In this document: positions 1 to 8,768 of the stretch, piece after piece
Layout of the letters: each line of letters opens with the position of its first letter
How positions within the stretch are numbered: the stretch's first letter is position 1
Source of the DNA: Caballeronia sp. dw_276
GTDB lineage: Bacteria; Pseudomonadota; Gammaproteobacteria; Burkholderiales; Burkholderiaceae
NCBI RefSeq assembly: GCF_018449635.1
Contig: NZ_JAAVUV010000002.1
Location: 124,001-188,000, forward strand
Reading direction: 5' to 3'
Length of the DNA: 64,000 nucleotides
Program-made: the position numbers and the translations under genes
The notes under the pieces: model-generated
Seen by the model: the letters and a program-made list of their open reading frames with translations, nothing else
Databases searched by the model: none
Told to the model about the DNA's origin: nothing

Positions 1-938
1 ATTCGGCAACGGGCGGCCAGCAGTTCACCAACGCAATGTTCGGCCGCCAGGCATGGGTCGGTTTGACGAATCCCGCCTACGGTACGTTTACCGCGGGCCG
101 CCAGTACACGTCGTATTACACGTTGCTCGCGCCGTATAGCCCGACCACGTGGCTGACCGGCGCATTCGGCGCGCATCCGGGTGACCTGGATGAACTCGAT
201 ACGATCTATCGCGCGAACAATTCGCTGGTCTACACGTCGCCGAAATTCTATGGCGTCACGATCAGCGGTTCGTATTCGTTCGCGGGCGTGCCCGGCAGCG
301 TGAACCAGGGTTCGACCTGGAGCGGCGCGGTTCAATACGCGAACGGTCCGTTCGGCCTTGCGGCGGGCATTACGCGCATCAACAACTCGACGCCGGGTGG
401 CGGCGCATTCGGCGCGGATTCGACGACGAACTCGGCGGGACAATCGGGTGTATCGGCGGTGACCAACGGCTATCAGACGGCTCAGGCGCAACAGCGCATT
501 GCGGTGGCCGGCGGTTATACGTTCACGCAAGCCCTCGACATCACGTTCTCGTATTCGAACGTGCAGTACATCCCGGGCATCAACTCGAGCTTCAAGACGA
601 CCGAGATCTTCAACACCGGCGGCGCCGTGCTGCACTGGAAACCGGTCACGCTGGTCGACCTCGCTGCGGGCTACAGCTATACGCGTGCGACGAAGGCCAA
701 CGGCATTACGAGTTCCGCGCAGTATCAGCAGTTCAACTTGTCCGAGTACTACTCGTTGTCCAAGCGTACGGGCCTTTATGCATTGCAGGCTTATCAGCGC
801 GCGAACGGCAAGACGCTCGGCACGAACGGCGTGAGCATCATCAACGCAACATCGGCGATTGGCGATGGCTTCCAGTCGGCGCCGTCTTCATCGCCGAGCC
901 AGTTTGCGGCGGGCGTGGGGATTATTCACCGGTTCTGA
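1..938 (+). CDS. Gram-negative porin, 5' end cut off by window edge
   Basis: This is the C-terminal part of an outer-membrane trimeric general porin. The reading frame is already open at the first complete codon (position 3) and continues through GQQFTNAMFGRQAWVGL, so the true start lies outside the window and the Met at 36 is internal. About 311 residues are visible out of the usual 350-400 for Burkholderia porins. Alternating beta-strand patterns (LVYTSPKFYG, AVQYANGPFGLAAG, VLHWKPVTLVDLAAGYSY) and the final FAAGVGIIHRF ending in Phe are typical of this family, the terminal Phe being the outer-membrane assembly signal. A strong hairpin terminator follows. The substrate cannot be told from sequence. 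The second porin in the window (61740-62930) is a separate, more distant paralogue. Confidence 0.93.
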   Translation, partial: SATGGQQFTNAMFGRQAWVGLTNPAYGTFTAGRQYTSYYTLLAPYSPTTWLTGAFGAHPGDLDELDTIYRANNSLVYTSPKFYGVTISGSYSFAGVPGSVNQGSTWSGAVQYANGPFGLAAGITRINNSTPGGGAFGADSTTNSAGQSGVSAVTNGYQTAQAQQRIAVAGGYTFTQALDITFSYSNVQYIPGINSSFKTTEIFNTGGAVLHWKPVTLVDLAAGYSYTRATKANGITSSAQYQQFNLSEYYSLSKRTGLYALQAYQRANGKTLGTNGVSIINATSAIGDGFQSAPSSSPSQFAAGVGIIHRF

Positions 939-963
939 TTTAGCAGGGAAACACGCTTGAAAG

Positions 964-996
964 AACGGCGCGCCAGACATGGCGCGCCGTTTTTTA
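964..996 (+). terminator. Rho-independent terminator of the porin gene
   Basis: An 11-bp perfect inverted repeat (AACGGCGCGCC / GGCGCGCCGTT) with a six-base loop is followed directly by a run of T. It lies 26 bases after the porin stop codon. It may also slow transcripts arriving from the convergent stress-protein gene. Confidence 0.88.
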
Positions 997-1013
997 TTTG
1001 CCGCTGAAACCCC

Positions 1014-1454
1014 TCAAACCGTCACCGTAATCACAGCACTCGCCCCGCACCTTCCAATCAACGTCTGATGCGGCGCCGGCCCATGCCACAGGCGTGAAAA
1101 ACCAGAACGCCTTCTATGCCCCACCACCACAAAATCGGCCCGCAACGCCTCGGCATAATGCCTCACGTTATCGACGATATTGCCCATCGCAACATGCCCA
1201 TGCGCACTCACGCCACGCTCTTCCGCTAGATCGAGCCCGCGTTTCAACGTCTCGCGCGCGGTGTGCTCGATGTTCAGATAAGCCCCTTCGGAAGGCATGC
1301 CGAGAGTCGAGGACACCATCGAAGCTGTATCGATGACAACCAGCACGTGCAGCTCCGCCCGCAAGGATTTTCCAAGCGATGTTGCGTGATGCAACGCCGC
1401 CTTCATCTCTGCCGTGTCGTCATAACACGTGAGGATGCGCCGATAGTCAAACAT
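1014..1454 (-). CDS. Universal stress protein (UspA family)
   Basis: A 146-residue single-domain protein of normal Usp length. The N-terminal strand RRILTCYDDTAEMKAAL followed by HHATSLGKSLRAELHVLVVID is the usual Usp opening, and the C-terminal VVGHRRRSGFSRLW and CGASAVITVTV match the nucleotide-loop region and final strand. The classic G-x2-G-x9-G(S/T) ATP motif is not clean: VVGHRRRSGF is the variant common in beta-proteobacterial Usp proteins, so ATP binding is uncertain. It is a cytoplasmic stress-associated protein with no defined reaction. It is convergent with the porin gene and followed upstream by the divergent-facing hydrolase region, with no sign of an operon. Confidence 0.85.
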   Translation of the reverse strand: MFDYRRILTCYDDTAEMKAALHHATSLGKSLRAELHVLVVIDTASMVSSTLGMPSEGAYLNIEHTARETLKRGLDLAEERGVSAHGHVAMGNIVDNVRHYAEALRADFVVVGHRRRSGFSRLWHGPAPHQTLIGRCGASAVITVTV

Positions 1455-1635
1455 TCAAGGCTCCGATGGTTCCCGCTGTGCTGCGGTTCGTTCGGATAAC
1501 GCCTTGAATCCGGCGAAAATTCCATCCGGCCTTCCGAAAAATGCTTCTGGACTTGAAACTTGCAGCCTATGCAAATACAACCGGGACAACCCGGGCCGCC
1601 GATCAGATCGTGCAACCCTGGCTATCCCACGTCCA

Positions 1636-2415
1636 TCAATGCACCTTTGTTGCCGCCGCGATGATCGCTGCCGCCACTGCATTCGGCTGACTCACCATTG
1701 CCACGTGACTCGAGTTCACGTGCGTGGTCGTCGCGCCGATTTGCGCGGCCATTGCCGTTTGCAGACGCGGATCGATCATGTGATCTTTATCGGCGATGAC
1801 AAACCACGACGGCTTGGAGTGCCAGGCAGCGGTCGACACTTTGTCGTCCGTCGCGCTCGCCGCCCACGGACCCTGGGTCGCGGCGATCAGGCGGGCTTGC
1901 GGCACCGGCAGATCCTGCGCGAACTGATGGATGATGGCGTCGGTGGAAAGCGTCAGGTAATTGCCCGAGTCCTTTTGCAACTCGCTCGCCCAGGCAGGCG
2001 CCGGCTTGCCCTTCAGCATGTCGTTGATCGACGTGTTGTTATCGGGCGCGAATGCGGCGACGTAGACCAGAGCCTTGACCTTGTCGTCGTTGCCGGCCTC
2101 GGTGATCACCACGCCGCCCCACGAATGACCGACCAGCACAACCGGTCCGTTTTGCGCGTCGATGGCTCGCTTGGCTGCAGCGGCGTCGTCGGCGAGCGAG
2201 CTCAGCGGGTTCTGGACCGCGACTACATGCAGGCCGCGCGCTTCGAGCAACGGGATGACCTTGTTCCAGCTGGAACCATCGGCGAACGCGCCGTGCACGA
2301 GCACCACGTTCGTTCCCTTCAGGTCCTGGACCGGCGCGGCGTGAACCGCGGGAACCGCGAAAAGGCTGCCGAGCAACATGGCGGACGCTAAAACTTTTCT
2401 GAGAAGTGTGTTCAT
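1636..2415 (-). CDS. Secreted alpha/beta-hydrolase (esterase-like)
   Basis: A 259-residue alpha/beta-hydrolase fold protein with a Sec signal peptide (MNTLLRKVLASAMLLGSLF..AVHA, cleavage near residue 26). It shows the oxyanion segment VLVHGAFADGSSW (about 39-50), the nucleophile elbow GHSWGG with Ser98, and a late catalytic His in SSHVAMVSQP near residue 245. It resembles the small secreted hydrolases near pimeloyl-methyl-ester esterases and hydroxynitrile-lyase-like enzymes, common in Burkholderia. The substrate is unknown. The start is supported by a GAGGAAAA ribosome-binding site upstream of ATG at 2415. It is divergent from the HD-GYP-like/LuxR regulator at 2561, so the two could share a promoter region. 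Confidence 0.85.
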   Translation of the reverse strand: MNTLLRKVLASAMLLGSLFAVPAVHAAPVQDLKGTNVVLVHGAFADGSSWNKVIPLLEARGLHVVAVQNPLSSLADDAAAAKRAIDAQNGPVVLVGHSWGGVVITEAGNDDKVKALVYVAAFAPDNNTSINDMLKGKPAPAWASELQKDSGNYLTLSTDAIIHQFAQDLPVPQARLIAATQGPWAASATDDKVSTAAWHSKPSWFVIADKDHMIDPRLQTAMAAQIGATTTHVNSSHVAMVSQPNAVAAAIIAAATKVH

Positions 2416-2560
2416 GATGGGTTTTCCTCGTGTGGGTTGGTTTGAGCCCCTACTTTCTCAGACGGGACCTGGGGGCGGTATCGGTCGAATGACCGACCCT
2501 GGAAAAACGCGTCGCGTATAGTGATGCGCTTGCCAGAAACCTTCCCGAGAGACCGAACCC

Positions 2561-4048
2561 ATGCAGAGCGACCGTTCCGCCCGATCAGACATACGCGCAT
2601 TCGACGCGGTCAGGGCGCTCGCTTTTATCGGCGATCTCAGCATGGGACAGCCGACCGATCATTCGCCGCGCACGGCGTGGCTCGCGCTGCAACTTGCACA
2701 GGCCGATGGAATGGACGCCACCGGCTGCGACACGGTACGCGAAGCATCTTTGCTCCGATGGTCAGGCTGCACGGCCAACGCATCCGGTTTCGCCGATGCC
2801 CTCGGCGACGACATCGCCGGCCGCGAAGCCATGCTCGCAATGCGTCCCGACTGGGACGAACCAATGCGGCAAACGCAGGGCGGCACCGGCGCCGCGATCC
2901 AGCCGCTCGCGCAGATTCATTGCGAAGTCTCTGGCGAAGTGGCGCGCATGCTCGGCCTCGGGCATGAAACCGAAACCACGCTGCGGCATATTTTCGAAAC
3001 GTGGGACGGCAACGGATTGCCGGCGCGCATCGCGGGCCTGAAGGTTCCGGCGGCGGTGTTTATCGTGGTGCTCGCGGGCGATATCGAAATTTTGAGCCGC
3101 GTGTATGGAATCGAACGTGCGTTTGAACTGATTGGGCAGAGAGCAGATAGCCGATATCCGGCGCGGCTCGTGGCGCTTCTATCCGGGCGTGCTCAGGCGT
3201 GGCTGACCGCGCTCGATGAATTGCAGCCCCGAGAAATCGACGACGCCCTTTTGACGCCGCAAATGCAACAGGTTACGTCGCTGGAACTCATCGCCGACGT
3301 GATCGACCTCAAGCTGCCCTGGATGACGGGGTTTTCACGCGAAGTCGCTGCGATCGCCGCCGCGTGCTGCGAGCGTCTTTCGCTCGATCGCGCCACGCAA
3401 GAGCGGGTTTATCGGGCGGGGCTGATTCACGGCATCGGGCGCGCGGCCGTGCCGAACGCGCTCTGGAACATGCCGGGTCGGCTGCCGGCATCGGCTTGGG
3501 AGAAAGTGCGCCTCGTGCCTTATTGGACCGCGCGCGCCGGCAAGCAGACGGGCACGCTGGAACAAGCGGCCGAGCTGGCGTCGTTCGTGTATGAAAGGCT
3601 TGACGGCACCGGCTACTTTCGCAGCGCGGGCAACGCGGCACTGCCGGTCGAGGCGCGCGTGCTGGCGGCATCGGCGGCGTGGGTTGCGATGCGCTCGCCG
3701 CGTCCATGGCGCGAAGCCATGAGCCGCAGCGCCGCTGCGGAATTGATGCGGGCCGAAACAGCACAAGGACGATTCGATACCGCCGTCACCGACGCGCTCC
3801 TCGCCTCGGGTCTCGCGCAAGTGCCGAGCGAACGATACGGAACCCGGCCGCAAGCCGTGCGTTTATCGGCGCGTGAAATCGATGTCCTGCGCTCCATCAG
3901 CCGGGGCGCGAGCAACAAGGAAGCCGCGCGCGAACTGGAACTGAGTCCAAGCACGGTACGCACGCACGTTGAAAGCGTGTTCCGCAAACTCGAATGTTCT
4001 ACGCGCGCCGCCGCCACGCTCAAGGCATCGGGCATGGGCTTTTTATGA
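2561..4048 (+). CDS. HD-GYP-like signalling protein with C-terminal LuxR-type HTH
   Basis: A 495-residue regulator. The middle-to-C-terminal part follows the HD-GYP pattern (LIHGIGRAAVPNALWNMPGRLPASAW by position, then VYERLDGTGYF and PVEARVLAASAAW), but the metal-binding HD is HG and the HHE triad is VYE, so phosphodiesterase activity is doubtful. The N-terminal half has a second partial copy (HIFETWDGNGLPARIAG). The last 65 residues are a LuxR/GerE helix-turn-helix (LSAREIDVLRSISRGASNKEAARELELSPSTVRTH read as consecutive segments). It probably binds DNA in response to a ligand, perhaps a cyclic nucleotide; this is inference. It ends 6 bp inside the convergent LysR gene. Confidence 0.8.
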   Translation: MQSDRSARSDIRAFDAVRALAFIGDLSMGQPTDHSPRTAWLALQLAQADGMDATGCDTVREASLLRWSGCTANASGFADALGDDIAGREAMLAMRPDWDEPMRQTQGGTGAAIQPLAQIHCEVSGEVARMLGLGHETETTLRHIFETWDGNGLPARIAGLKVPAAVFIVVLAGDIEILSRVYGIERAFELIGQRADSRYPARLVALLSGRAQAWLTALDELQPREIDDALLTPQMQQVTSLELIADVIDLKLPWMTGFSREVAAIAAACCERLSLDRATQERVYRAGLIHGIGRAAVPNALWNMPGRLPASAWEKVRLVPYWTARAGKQTGTLEQAAELASFVYERLDGTGYFRSAGNAALPVEARVLAASAAWVAMRSPRPWREAMSRSAAAELMRAETAQGRFDTAVTDALLASGLAQVPSERYGTRPQAVRLSAREIDVLRSISRGASNKEAARELELSPSTVRTHVESVFRKLECSTRAAATLKASGMGFL

Positions 4049-4918
4049 GTTTGCTGCCGGGATCTCGCCGGTTATCCAGTTGCTGAAGGAAAGCATGGCG
4101 AGGGTCATGCTTTTTCCTCTCATCGATGTCAGCCAGTAACTGCCCGCGTTCACCTCGACATCGAACGGCCGGACGAGACTTCCCATGTTCAGCTCGCGCT
4201 CGAACATCACCGCAGGCGCGAGCGCCACGCCCGCGCCCTGCATGGCGGCTTCGACCATCAATCGCGACGAATCGAATACCGGGCCACGCAGCGTTCGCGG
4301 CGCGATGCCCGCGGCGGCGAACCAGCGCGTCCAGTCATCGACCCGATACGAGCGCAGCAAGGTTTCGTTGGCAAGCGCCTCGGGCCGGTCGAGCCGCTGC
4401 CCGATTTCCGATGAGCACAGGATGGCAAGCGGCGCATCGAACAGTTTGGTCGCAACCGATCCAGGCCACGTGCCGTCGCCAAAACGGATTGCGAAGTCGA
4501 GCCCTTCTGTCGCCAGATCGACCAGATTGTTATGCGTGAGCAACCGCAATTCGATAAACGGATGCGCCGCGCGAAACGACTTGAGACGCGGCATCAGCCA
4601 GCCGACCGCGAAGGTGCCGACTGCGCCCACTGTCAGGACCTCGTGGAAATGACCGCCATCGAATTGCTTGAGGACGGCTTCGATACGATCGAACGCATCG
4701 GTCAGGACCGGACGCAGCGCGAGGCCTTCGTCGGTCATGCCAAGGCCGCGCGGCAAGCGCTTGAAAAGCGTCGTGCCGAGCCGTTCTTCCAGCGATCTCA
4801 CTTGCTGGCTGACTGCCGCCTGGGTGACGTTCAGTTCGAGCGCGGCGCGCGTAAAGCTCAAATGCCGCGCGGAGGATTCAAACGCCCGAAGCGCATTCAG
4901 AGGGAGATAAGGTCGCAT
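4043..4918 (-). CDS. penR: LysR-type regulator, PenR/AmpR-like
   Basis: A 291-residue LysR-family activator of the GcvA/AmpR subgroup. It has the N-terminal PLNALRAFESSARHLSF and AALELNVTQAAVSQQ helix-turn-helix (about residues 5-45), the linker EERLGTTLFKRLPRG, and an effector-binding domain with AIRFGDG and LAPAVMFEREL segments. It is transcribed divergently from a class A beta-lactamase with a 113-bp shared intergenic region, which is the classical arrangement of penR-penA in Burkholderia and ampR-bla elsewhere. Family members are activated by muropeptides that build up when penicillin-binding proteins are inhibited. The symbol rests on this arrangement and on the family, not on a database match. 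Confidence 0.82.
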   Translation of the reverse strand: MRPYLPLNALRAFESSARHLSFTRAALELNVTQAAVSQQVRSLEERLGTTLFKRLPRGLGMTDEGLALRPVLTDAFDRIEAVLKQFDGGHFHEVLTVGAVGTFAVGWLMPRLKSFRAAHPFIELRLLTHNNLVDLATEGLDFAIRFGDGTWPGSVATKLFDAPLAILCSSEIGQRLDRPEALANETLLRSYRVDDWTRWFAAAGIAPRTLRGPVFDSSRLMVEAAMQGAGVALAPAVMFERELNMGSLVRPFDVEVNAGSYWLTSMRGKSMTLAMLSFSNWITGEIPAANS

Positions 4919-5031
4919 TTTTACGCCGATCCATTAGATTTTCTTGGGTTCGCGTAAAGTTATCATCGTTTGCCAATGAAATCCAAACCGTCGATATTGA
5001 GCGCTCAATTCACGTCACGAATGGAGGATCA
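4919..5031. promoter_or_regulatory. Divergent penR/penA promoter-operator region
   Basis: A 113-bp A/T-richer region between the LysR gene and the beta-lactamase gene. It contains ATTAG (4934-4938), the complement of the CTAAT core used by GcvA/AmpR-type regulators, followed by a T-rich stretch. A GGAGG ribosome-binding site stands six bases before the beta-lactamase ATG. The exact operator was not resolved by eye. Confidence 0.55.
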
Positions 5032-5937
5032 ATGGTCACACGGCGGATGTTCACGGGCACGCTTGCAGGCGCGTCCCTAGCTGGAGTTATAGCGGCATCG
5101 TTCGGCAAACTGGCGATGGCGGCGGAAAACGGCGCCGGCGTTTCAGCCGAGACGACAGGCAAGGCGCTTGCGCGGATCGAAGCACGCTCCGGCGGACGGC
5201 TGGGGGTATCGATGCTCGACACCGGATCAGGCAAGCGCGCCGGACTGCGCGCCGACGAAGCGTTTCCCATGTGCAGCACCTTCAAGTTCCTCGCCGCCGG
5301 TTTCGTCCTGGCGCGCGTGGACCAGGGTCAGGAAGACCTTAAGCGGAAGATCGTTTATTCGAAGAGCGATCTCGTCGAATACTCGCCGGTCACGCAACAT
5401 CACACCGGCTCCACGGGCCTGAGCGTCGCCGACCTATGCCACGCCGCGATCACGCTCAGCGACAACACCGCGGGCAACCTGCTGCTCGCAAGCTTCGGCG
5501 GACCGCCCGCGCTCACCGCGTTCGTGCGCACCCTCGGCGACAAGCTCACGCGCCTCGACCGCAACGAACCCACGGTGAACGAAAGCACGCCCGGCGATCC
5601 GCGCGATACCACCACGCCCAACGCCATGCTCGCCAACATGCGCACGCTGTTGCTGACCGACCGGTTATCGGTGAGTTCATGCGCCCAGTTGCGGGATTGG
5701 CTGATCGCGAACGAGACCGGCGGGAAGCGGATTCGCGCGAAGCTGCCGAAGGACTGGCGCGTCGGCGATAAAACCGGCACCGGGTCACACGGCTCGACCA
5801 ATGACATCGCGATCATCTGGCCGCCCGGACGCGCACCGCTGCTGGTGACCGCTTATCTGACGCAGACGAGGGCCGAAACCGCTCGACGGGAAGCGGCGAT
5901 TTCGGATATTGGCGGGCTGCTTATGTCGTCGTTTTGA
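5032..5937 (+). CDS. penA: Class A beta-lactamase, PenA/PenI-like, Tat-exported
   Basis: A 301-residue serine beta-lactamase that hydrolyses beta-lactams in the periplasm. All class A motifs are present: STFK with nucleophile Ser82, SDN at 143-145, EPTVN at 179-183 (the Ambler Glu166 region, with VN in place of the usual LN), and KTG at 247-249. The residue before the active serine is Cys81, which matches Ambler Cys69 of Burkholderia PenA. The N-terminus (MVTRRMFTGTLAG) is a twin-arginine signal, as in other Burkholderia Pen enzymes. The divergent LysR gene is the probable inducer. The spectrum cannot be deduced from sequence alone. Confidence 0.93.
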   Translation: MVTRRMFTGTLAGASLAGVIAASFGKLAMAAENGAGVSAETTGKALARIEARSGGRLGVSMLDTGSGKRAGLRADEAFPMCSTFKFLAAGFVLARVDQGQEDLKRKIVYSKSDLVEYSPVTQHHTGSTGLSVADLCHAAITLSDNTAGNLLLASFGGPPALTAFVRTLGDKLTRLDRNEPTVNESTPGDPRDTTTPNAMLANMRTLLLTDRLSVSSCAQLRDWLIANETGGKRIRAKLPKDWRVGDKTGTGSHGSTNDIAIIWPPGRAPLLVTAYLTQTRAETARREAAISDIGGLLMSSF

Positions 5938-5996
5938 AGTCGATATATATTACGCGGCAGAATAGCGGTCCCTCATGTCACCACACCACTCTTCAG

Positions 5997-6461
5997 ATGC
6001 TCACCAAGCTCTCGCATAAAACCGGCCGATGGATCGCCCCGCTGCTTCTGATATCAGGCATCGGCGCGGCGACGATCGCAACCCCTGTGCTCGCCGCCGA
6101 ACCGAAGGACAAGACGTCCGAAGCGCTGGACGCTTGCCTAAACAATCCGAAGACCGTTTCGACCGCGGACATGTCGGACTGTTATTCGGCTGCGTACAAG
6201 GCGTTTGATCATCGATTGAACGTTGCGTACCAGAGCTTGCTGAAGACGCTGCCGGCCGCGCCCGCGCAAAAGCTGAAAGCCTCGCAGCGGACCTGGCTGA
6301 CTTTCCGCGATGCCGAACTGGCGACGCAATCGGCGATCTTCGCAACGCGCCAAGGCACGATTTACGTTCCGATGCAGGAAGATGAAGGCATGTCCCTTAC
6401 GCGCGACCGGGCGCTGAGACTGGAGTCGTACTTGAGCGTGATGTCGGTCGACGGGCAGTGA
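5997..6461 (+). CDS. LprI-like lysozyme-inhibitor family protein (DUF1311)
   Basis: A roughly 154-residue secreted protein of the LprI/DUF1311 family. The start at ATG 5997 is preferred over an upstream TTG overlapping the beta-lactamase stop because it gives a clean Sec signal peptide (LTKLSHKTGRWIAPLLLISG..PVLA). The mature part has the family pattern: paired cysteines in ALDACLNN and MSDCYSAAY, then KLKASQRTWLTFRDAE. LprI homologues inhibit lysozyme in mycobacteria, but most proteobacterial members have no tested function. It follows the beta-lactamase by 59 bases and may be co-transcribed with it. A strong terminator follows. Confidence 0.78.
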   Translation: MLTKLSHKTGRWIAPLLLISGIGAATIATPVLAAEPKDKTSEALDACLNNPKTVSTADMSDCYSAAYKAFDHRLNVAYQSLLKTLPAAPAQKLKASQRTWLTFRDAELATQSAIFATRQGTIYVPMQEDEGMSLTRDRALRLESYLSVMSVDGQ

Positions 6462-6470
6462 TATCCGGCG

Positions 6471-6500
6471 CAAAACGGCCGTTCTTCAACGGCCGTTTTG
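6471..6500 (+). terminator. Rho-independent terminator after the beta-lactamase/LprI unit
   Basis: A 13-bp perfect inverted repeat (CAAAACGGCCGTT / AACGGCCGTTTTG) around a CTTC tetraloop, with the U-tract as part of the stem. It lies 10 bases after the LprI-like stop codon and is a textbook intrinsic terminator. Confidence 0.9.
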
Positions 6501-6793
6501 CCGTCCGCAATGAATGAGCAAATGCCTCGCTTGATTCTCTTGTCCTTCGAATAAAAACTCGCACGCAAGACGCTCGCCGCCATTGCGGCAACGCCAGCTT
6601 GCCGTTGTCCCGCCGCACATAGTACCTTCGCCGTCAATGCTGACTGCAGGTCGCAAATGTACTCGCGCCAAGCCATACCTTACACAATCGTCAGATAGAT
6701 TTAGTCAAGCGCAACCTGCAATCCACGGGATAATCCGCAACAGAAAAAGCCAGCCGCGCCGATAACCATATAACCACTCATATTGCGCATTCC
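6501..6793. other. Intergenic region, no gene seen
   Basis: About 290 bases between the terminator and the GGDEF-EAL gene. No convincing coding frame, structured RNA or repeat is visible. The A/T-rich last 120 bases presumably hold the promoter of the GGDEF-EAL gene. Confidence 0.5.
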
Positions 6794-8701
6794 ATGGCGT
6801 TTAGCGAACCGAGGTCGCCGTTTTTCAAATGGCTCGTGGGATCTGCTCAAGACCTGAGCGCCGATAACCGGCAAATCCTGCTGTCGAATCTTTTCACCAG
6901 GACAACGTCGATTGTCATGGCGTCGATTTGCGAGCTCAGCGTTTGTCTGGCGGCTTTATATCTGTACCCGAATGCAACTTACCTGGCCTGGACATTGGCC
7001 GTGCTCGTGGTGCTGGCCGCGCGTCTATTGCTGATCGCCATTTGTTGCAGGCGCAGCGCGCGTAGCGAGCCGACACCTACGTCGCTGTTTCTTGTCGCCA
7101 GCATTGTTTGGAGCGCGCTCCTCGGTTTCGGCGCGCTGCTCTGCAATATCAGCGGCGACCAGACGCTCTTTCTGTTGGGCAATGTCTGCGCGGTTGGCGT
7201 GGTCGGCGGACTAGCCGGACGCAATGCGGGCACGCCGCGGCTCGTGATGATCCAGATATCGTTCATCTTTGCGCTGCTCGGAGTCGGTGCGGCGATGTCG
7301 CCCGGCTCCGGAAAAATCGTGCTGCTGTTCCAGGCGCCGTTTTGTGCGGCCGGATTTTTCACGGTCGCGGTACGCAGCAACAAGGACACCGTTGCCATGC
7401 TGCGGGCGCAGGAAACCAGCAACCGGCTCGCGCGCCACGACAGCCTGACCGGTCTTCCCAACCGTGCTCGCATCAGCGAATTACTGCTCAACCGTACCGA
7501 TGCCGAACCCACGTTGCGGCCCGGATCGTTTGCCGTGCTGCTGATCGACCTGGACGGTTTCAAGGCTATCAACGACAGCCTCGGCCACGCCGCCGGCGAT
7601 CTCGTCCTGCAGGAATCGGCGCGGCGCTTGCGGGCGGTGCTGCGCAAGGGCGATATTGTCGGGCGTCTGGCGGGCGACGAATTCGTCGCCATATCGAACG
7701 ATGCGTCTCTTAGCGAAGAAGTGCGCCTTCTGGCAGACCAGATCGTGAAAACGCTTGCCCGGCCTTTCGTGCTCAATGACGCGTTGGTGCGCATTGGCGC
7801 GAGCGTCGGCATTTCGCAGTATCCCGAGCATGGCGACACCGGCCCGCAATTGCTGATCTGCGCCGACCGCGCGCTTTATGCGGTGAAGCGCAGCGGCAAA
7901 AGTGCGTTTGCCGTTTTCGATGCCCAGGCGCACGCCTCCGACGACAGCCTGAGCCTTTTGCGCAGCGATCTCGAAGGCGCGCTCCAGGCTTTCGGCAGCG
8001 GCTTGCGCATGGAGTACCAGGCGATCGTGAATCTCGCGAGCGGCGTCACGACAGGCCGCGAAGCCCTCGTCCGATGGACCCATCCCACGCGCGGTGAGTT
8101 GCCGCCCACCACGTTCGTGCCCATTGCCGAACGCACGGGGCTGATCTTGCCACTTGGCGAATGGGTCCTGCGGCGCTCATGCGAGGAAGCGGCAAGATGG
8201 CGCGAGCCCGTGGTCGTCGCAGTGAATGTGTCGCCGGTCCAGTTGCGTGAGGAATCGTTCGCCGACACGGTGGCGTCGGTGCTGCGCGAATACGATTTGC
8301 CGCCGTCGCGTCTGAATATCGAGGTCACGGAAACCGTGTTGATGAGCGACGACGGCCCGACGCGTCGCAACGTGGAACGGCTTCGAGGGATGGGTATCGG
8401 CCTTGCGCTGGATGACTTCGGCACGGGGTTTTCGACCTTATCGAACTTGTGCCGATTTTCCTTCGATACCCTCAAGATCGATAGCTCGTTCGTGCGGGAA
8501 TCGGTGCATCGGAGGGAATCGGCGGCGGTCGTGCGGGGGATCGTGGCGCTCGCCAGAGAGCTTGGGATTCCGACCACCGCCGAAGGTATCGAGACGGACG
8601 AACAGCTTGCGTTCGTACGTGGGTGCGGCTGCACGAGTGCGCAAGGCTTCTTTCTTGGGAGGCCGGAACGAGGTGAAAGGATTGCGGGAGTAACGATTTA
8701 A
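6794..8701 (+). CDS. Membrane GGDEF-EAL protein (c-di-GMP turnover)
   Basis: A 635-residue two-domain cyclic-di-GMP enzyme. The first 210 residues hold about five or six hydrophobic helices, making a membrane sensor. A GGDEF domain follows (HDSLTGLPNRARISELL, then RLAGDEFVAIS with AGDEF as signature, a variant found in active cyclases). An EAL domain then has REALVRW, LNIEVTET, LDDFGTGFSTLSN and LKIDSSFV, so the main phosphodiesterase residues are present. Net activity cannot be assigned, but the intact EAL motifs favour phosphodiesterase activity. It stands alone, with a DeoR regulator downstream on the same strand. Confidence 0.92.
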   Translation: MAFSEPRSPFFKWLVGSAQDLSADNRQILLSNLFTRTTSIVMASICELSVCLAALYLYPNATYLAWTLAVLVVLAARLLLIAICCRRSARSEPTPTSLFLVASIVWSALLGFGALLCNISGDQTLFLLGNVCAVGVVGGLAGRNAGTPRLVMIQISFIFALLGVGAAMSPGSGKIVLLFQAPFCAAGFFTVAVRSNKDTVAMLRAQETSNRLARHDSLTGLPNRARISELLLNRTDAEPTLRPGSFAVLLIDLDGFKAINDSLGHAAGDLVLQESARRLRAVLRKGDIVGRLAGDEFVAISNDASLSEEVRLLADQIVKTLARPFVLNDALVRIGASVGISQYPEHGDTGPQLLICADRALYAVKRSGKSAFAVFDAQAHASDDSLSLLRSDLEGALQAFGSGLRMEYQAIVNLASGVTTGREALVRWTHPTRGELPPTTFVPIAERTGLILPLGEWVLRRSCEEAARWREPVVVAVNVSPVQLREESFADTVASVLREYDLPPSRLNIEVTETVLMSDDGPTRRNVERLRGMGIGLALDDFGTGFSTLSNLCRFSFDTLKIDSSFVRESVHRRESAAVVRGIVALARELGIPTTAEGIETDEQLAFVRGCGCTSAQGFFLGRPERGERIAGVTI

Positions 8702-8768
8702 ATCCGCGCTCGTTACGAAGTGCGGCCTAAAAAAATTTGCCCTGTCGTGCTCGTTTAAGATACATTAT

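Noticed and set aside
1504..2391. Long plus-strand open frame of 295 residues opposite the alpha/beta-hydrolase
   Set aside because: It is antisense to a well-supported hydrolase with signal peptide and catalytic motif. Its composition is Arg/His-rich, as expected for a high-GC shadow frame.
5934..5999. TTG start of the LprI-like gene overlapping the beta-lactamase stop
   Set aside because: The upstream extension ends any signal peptide logic, whereas ATG 5997 gives a normal Sec signal.
6794..8701. AGDEF instead of GGDEF taken as proof of an inactive cyclase
   Set aside because: AGDEF occurs in active cyclases, so loss of activity cannot be concluded. The EAL motifs are intact.
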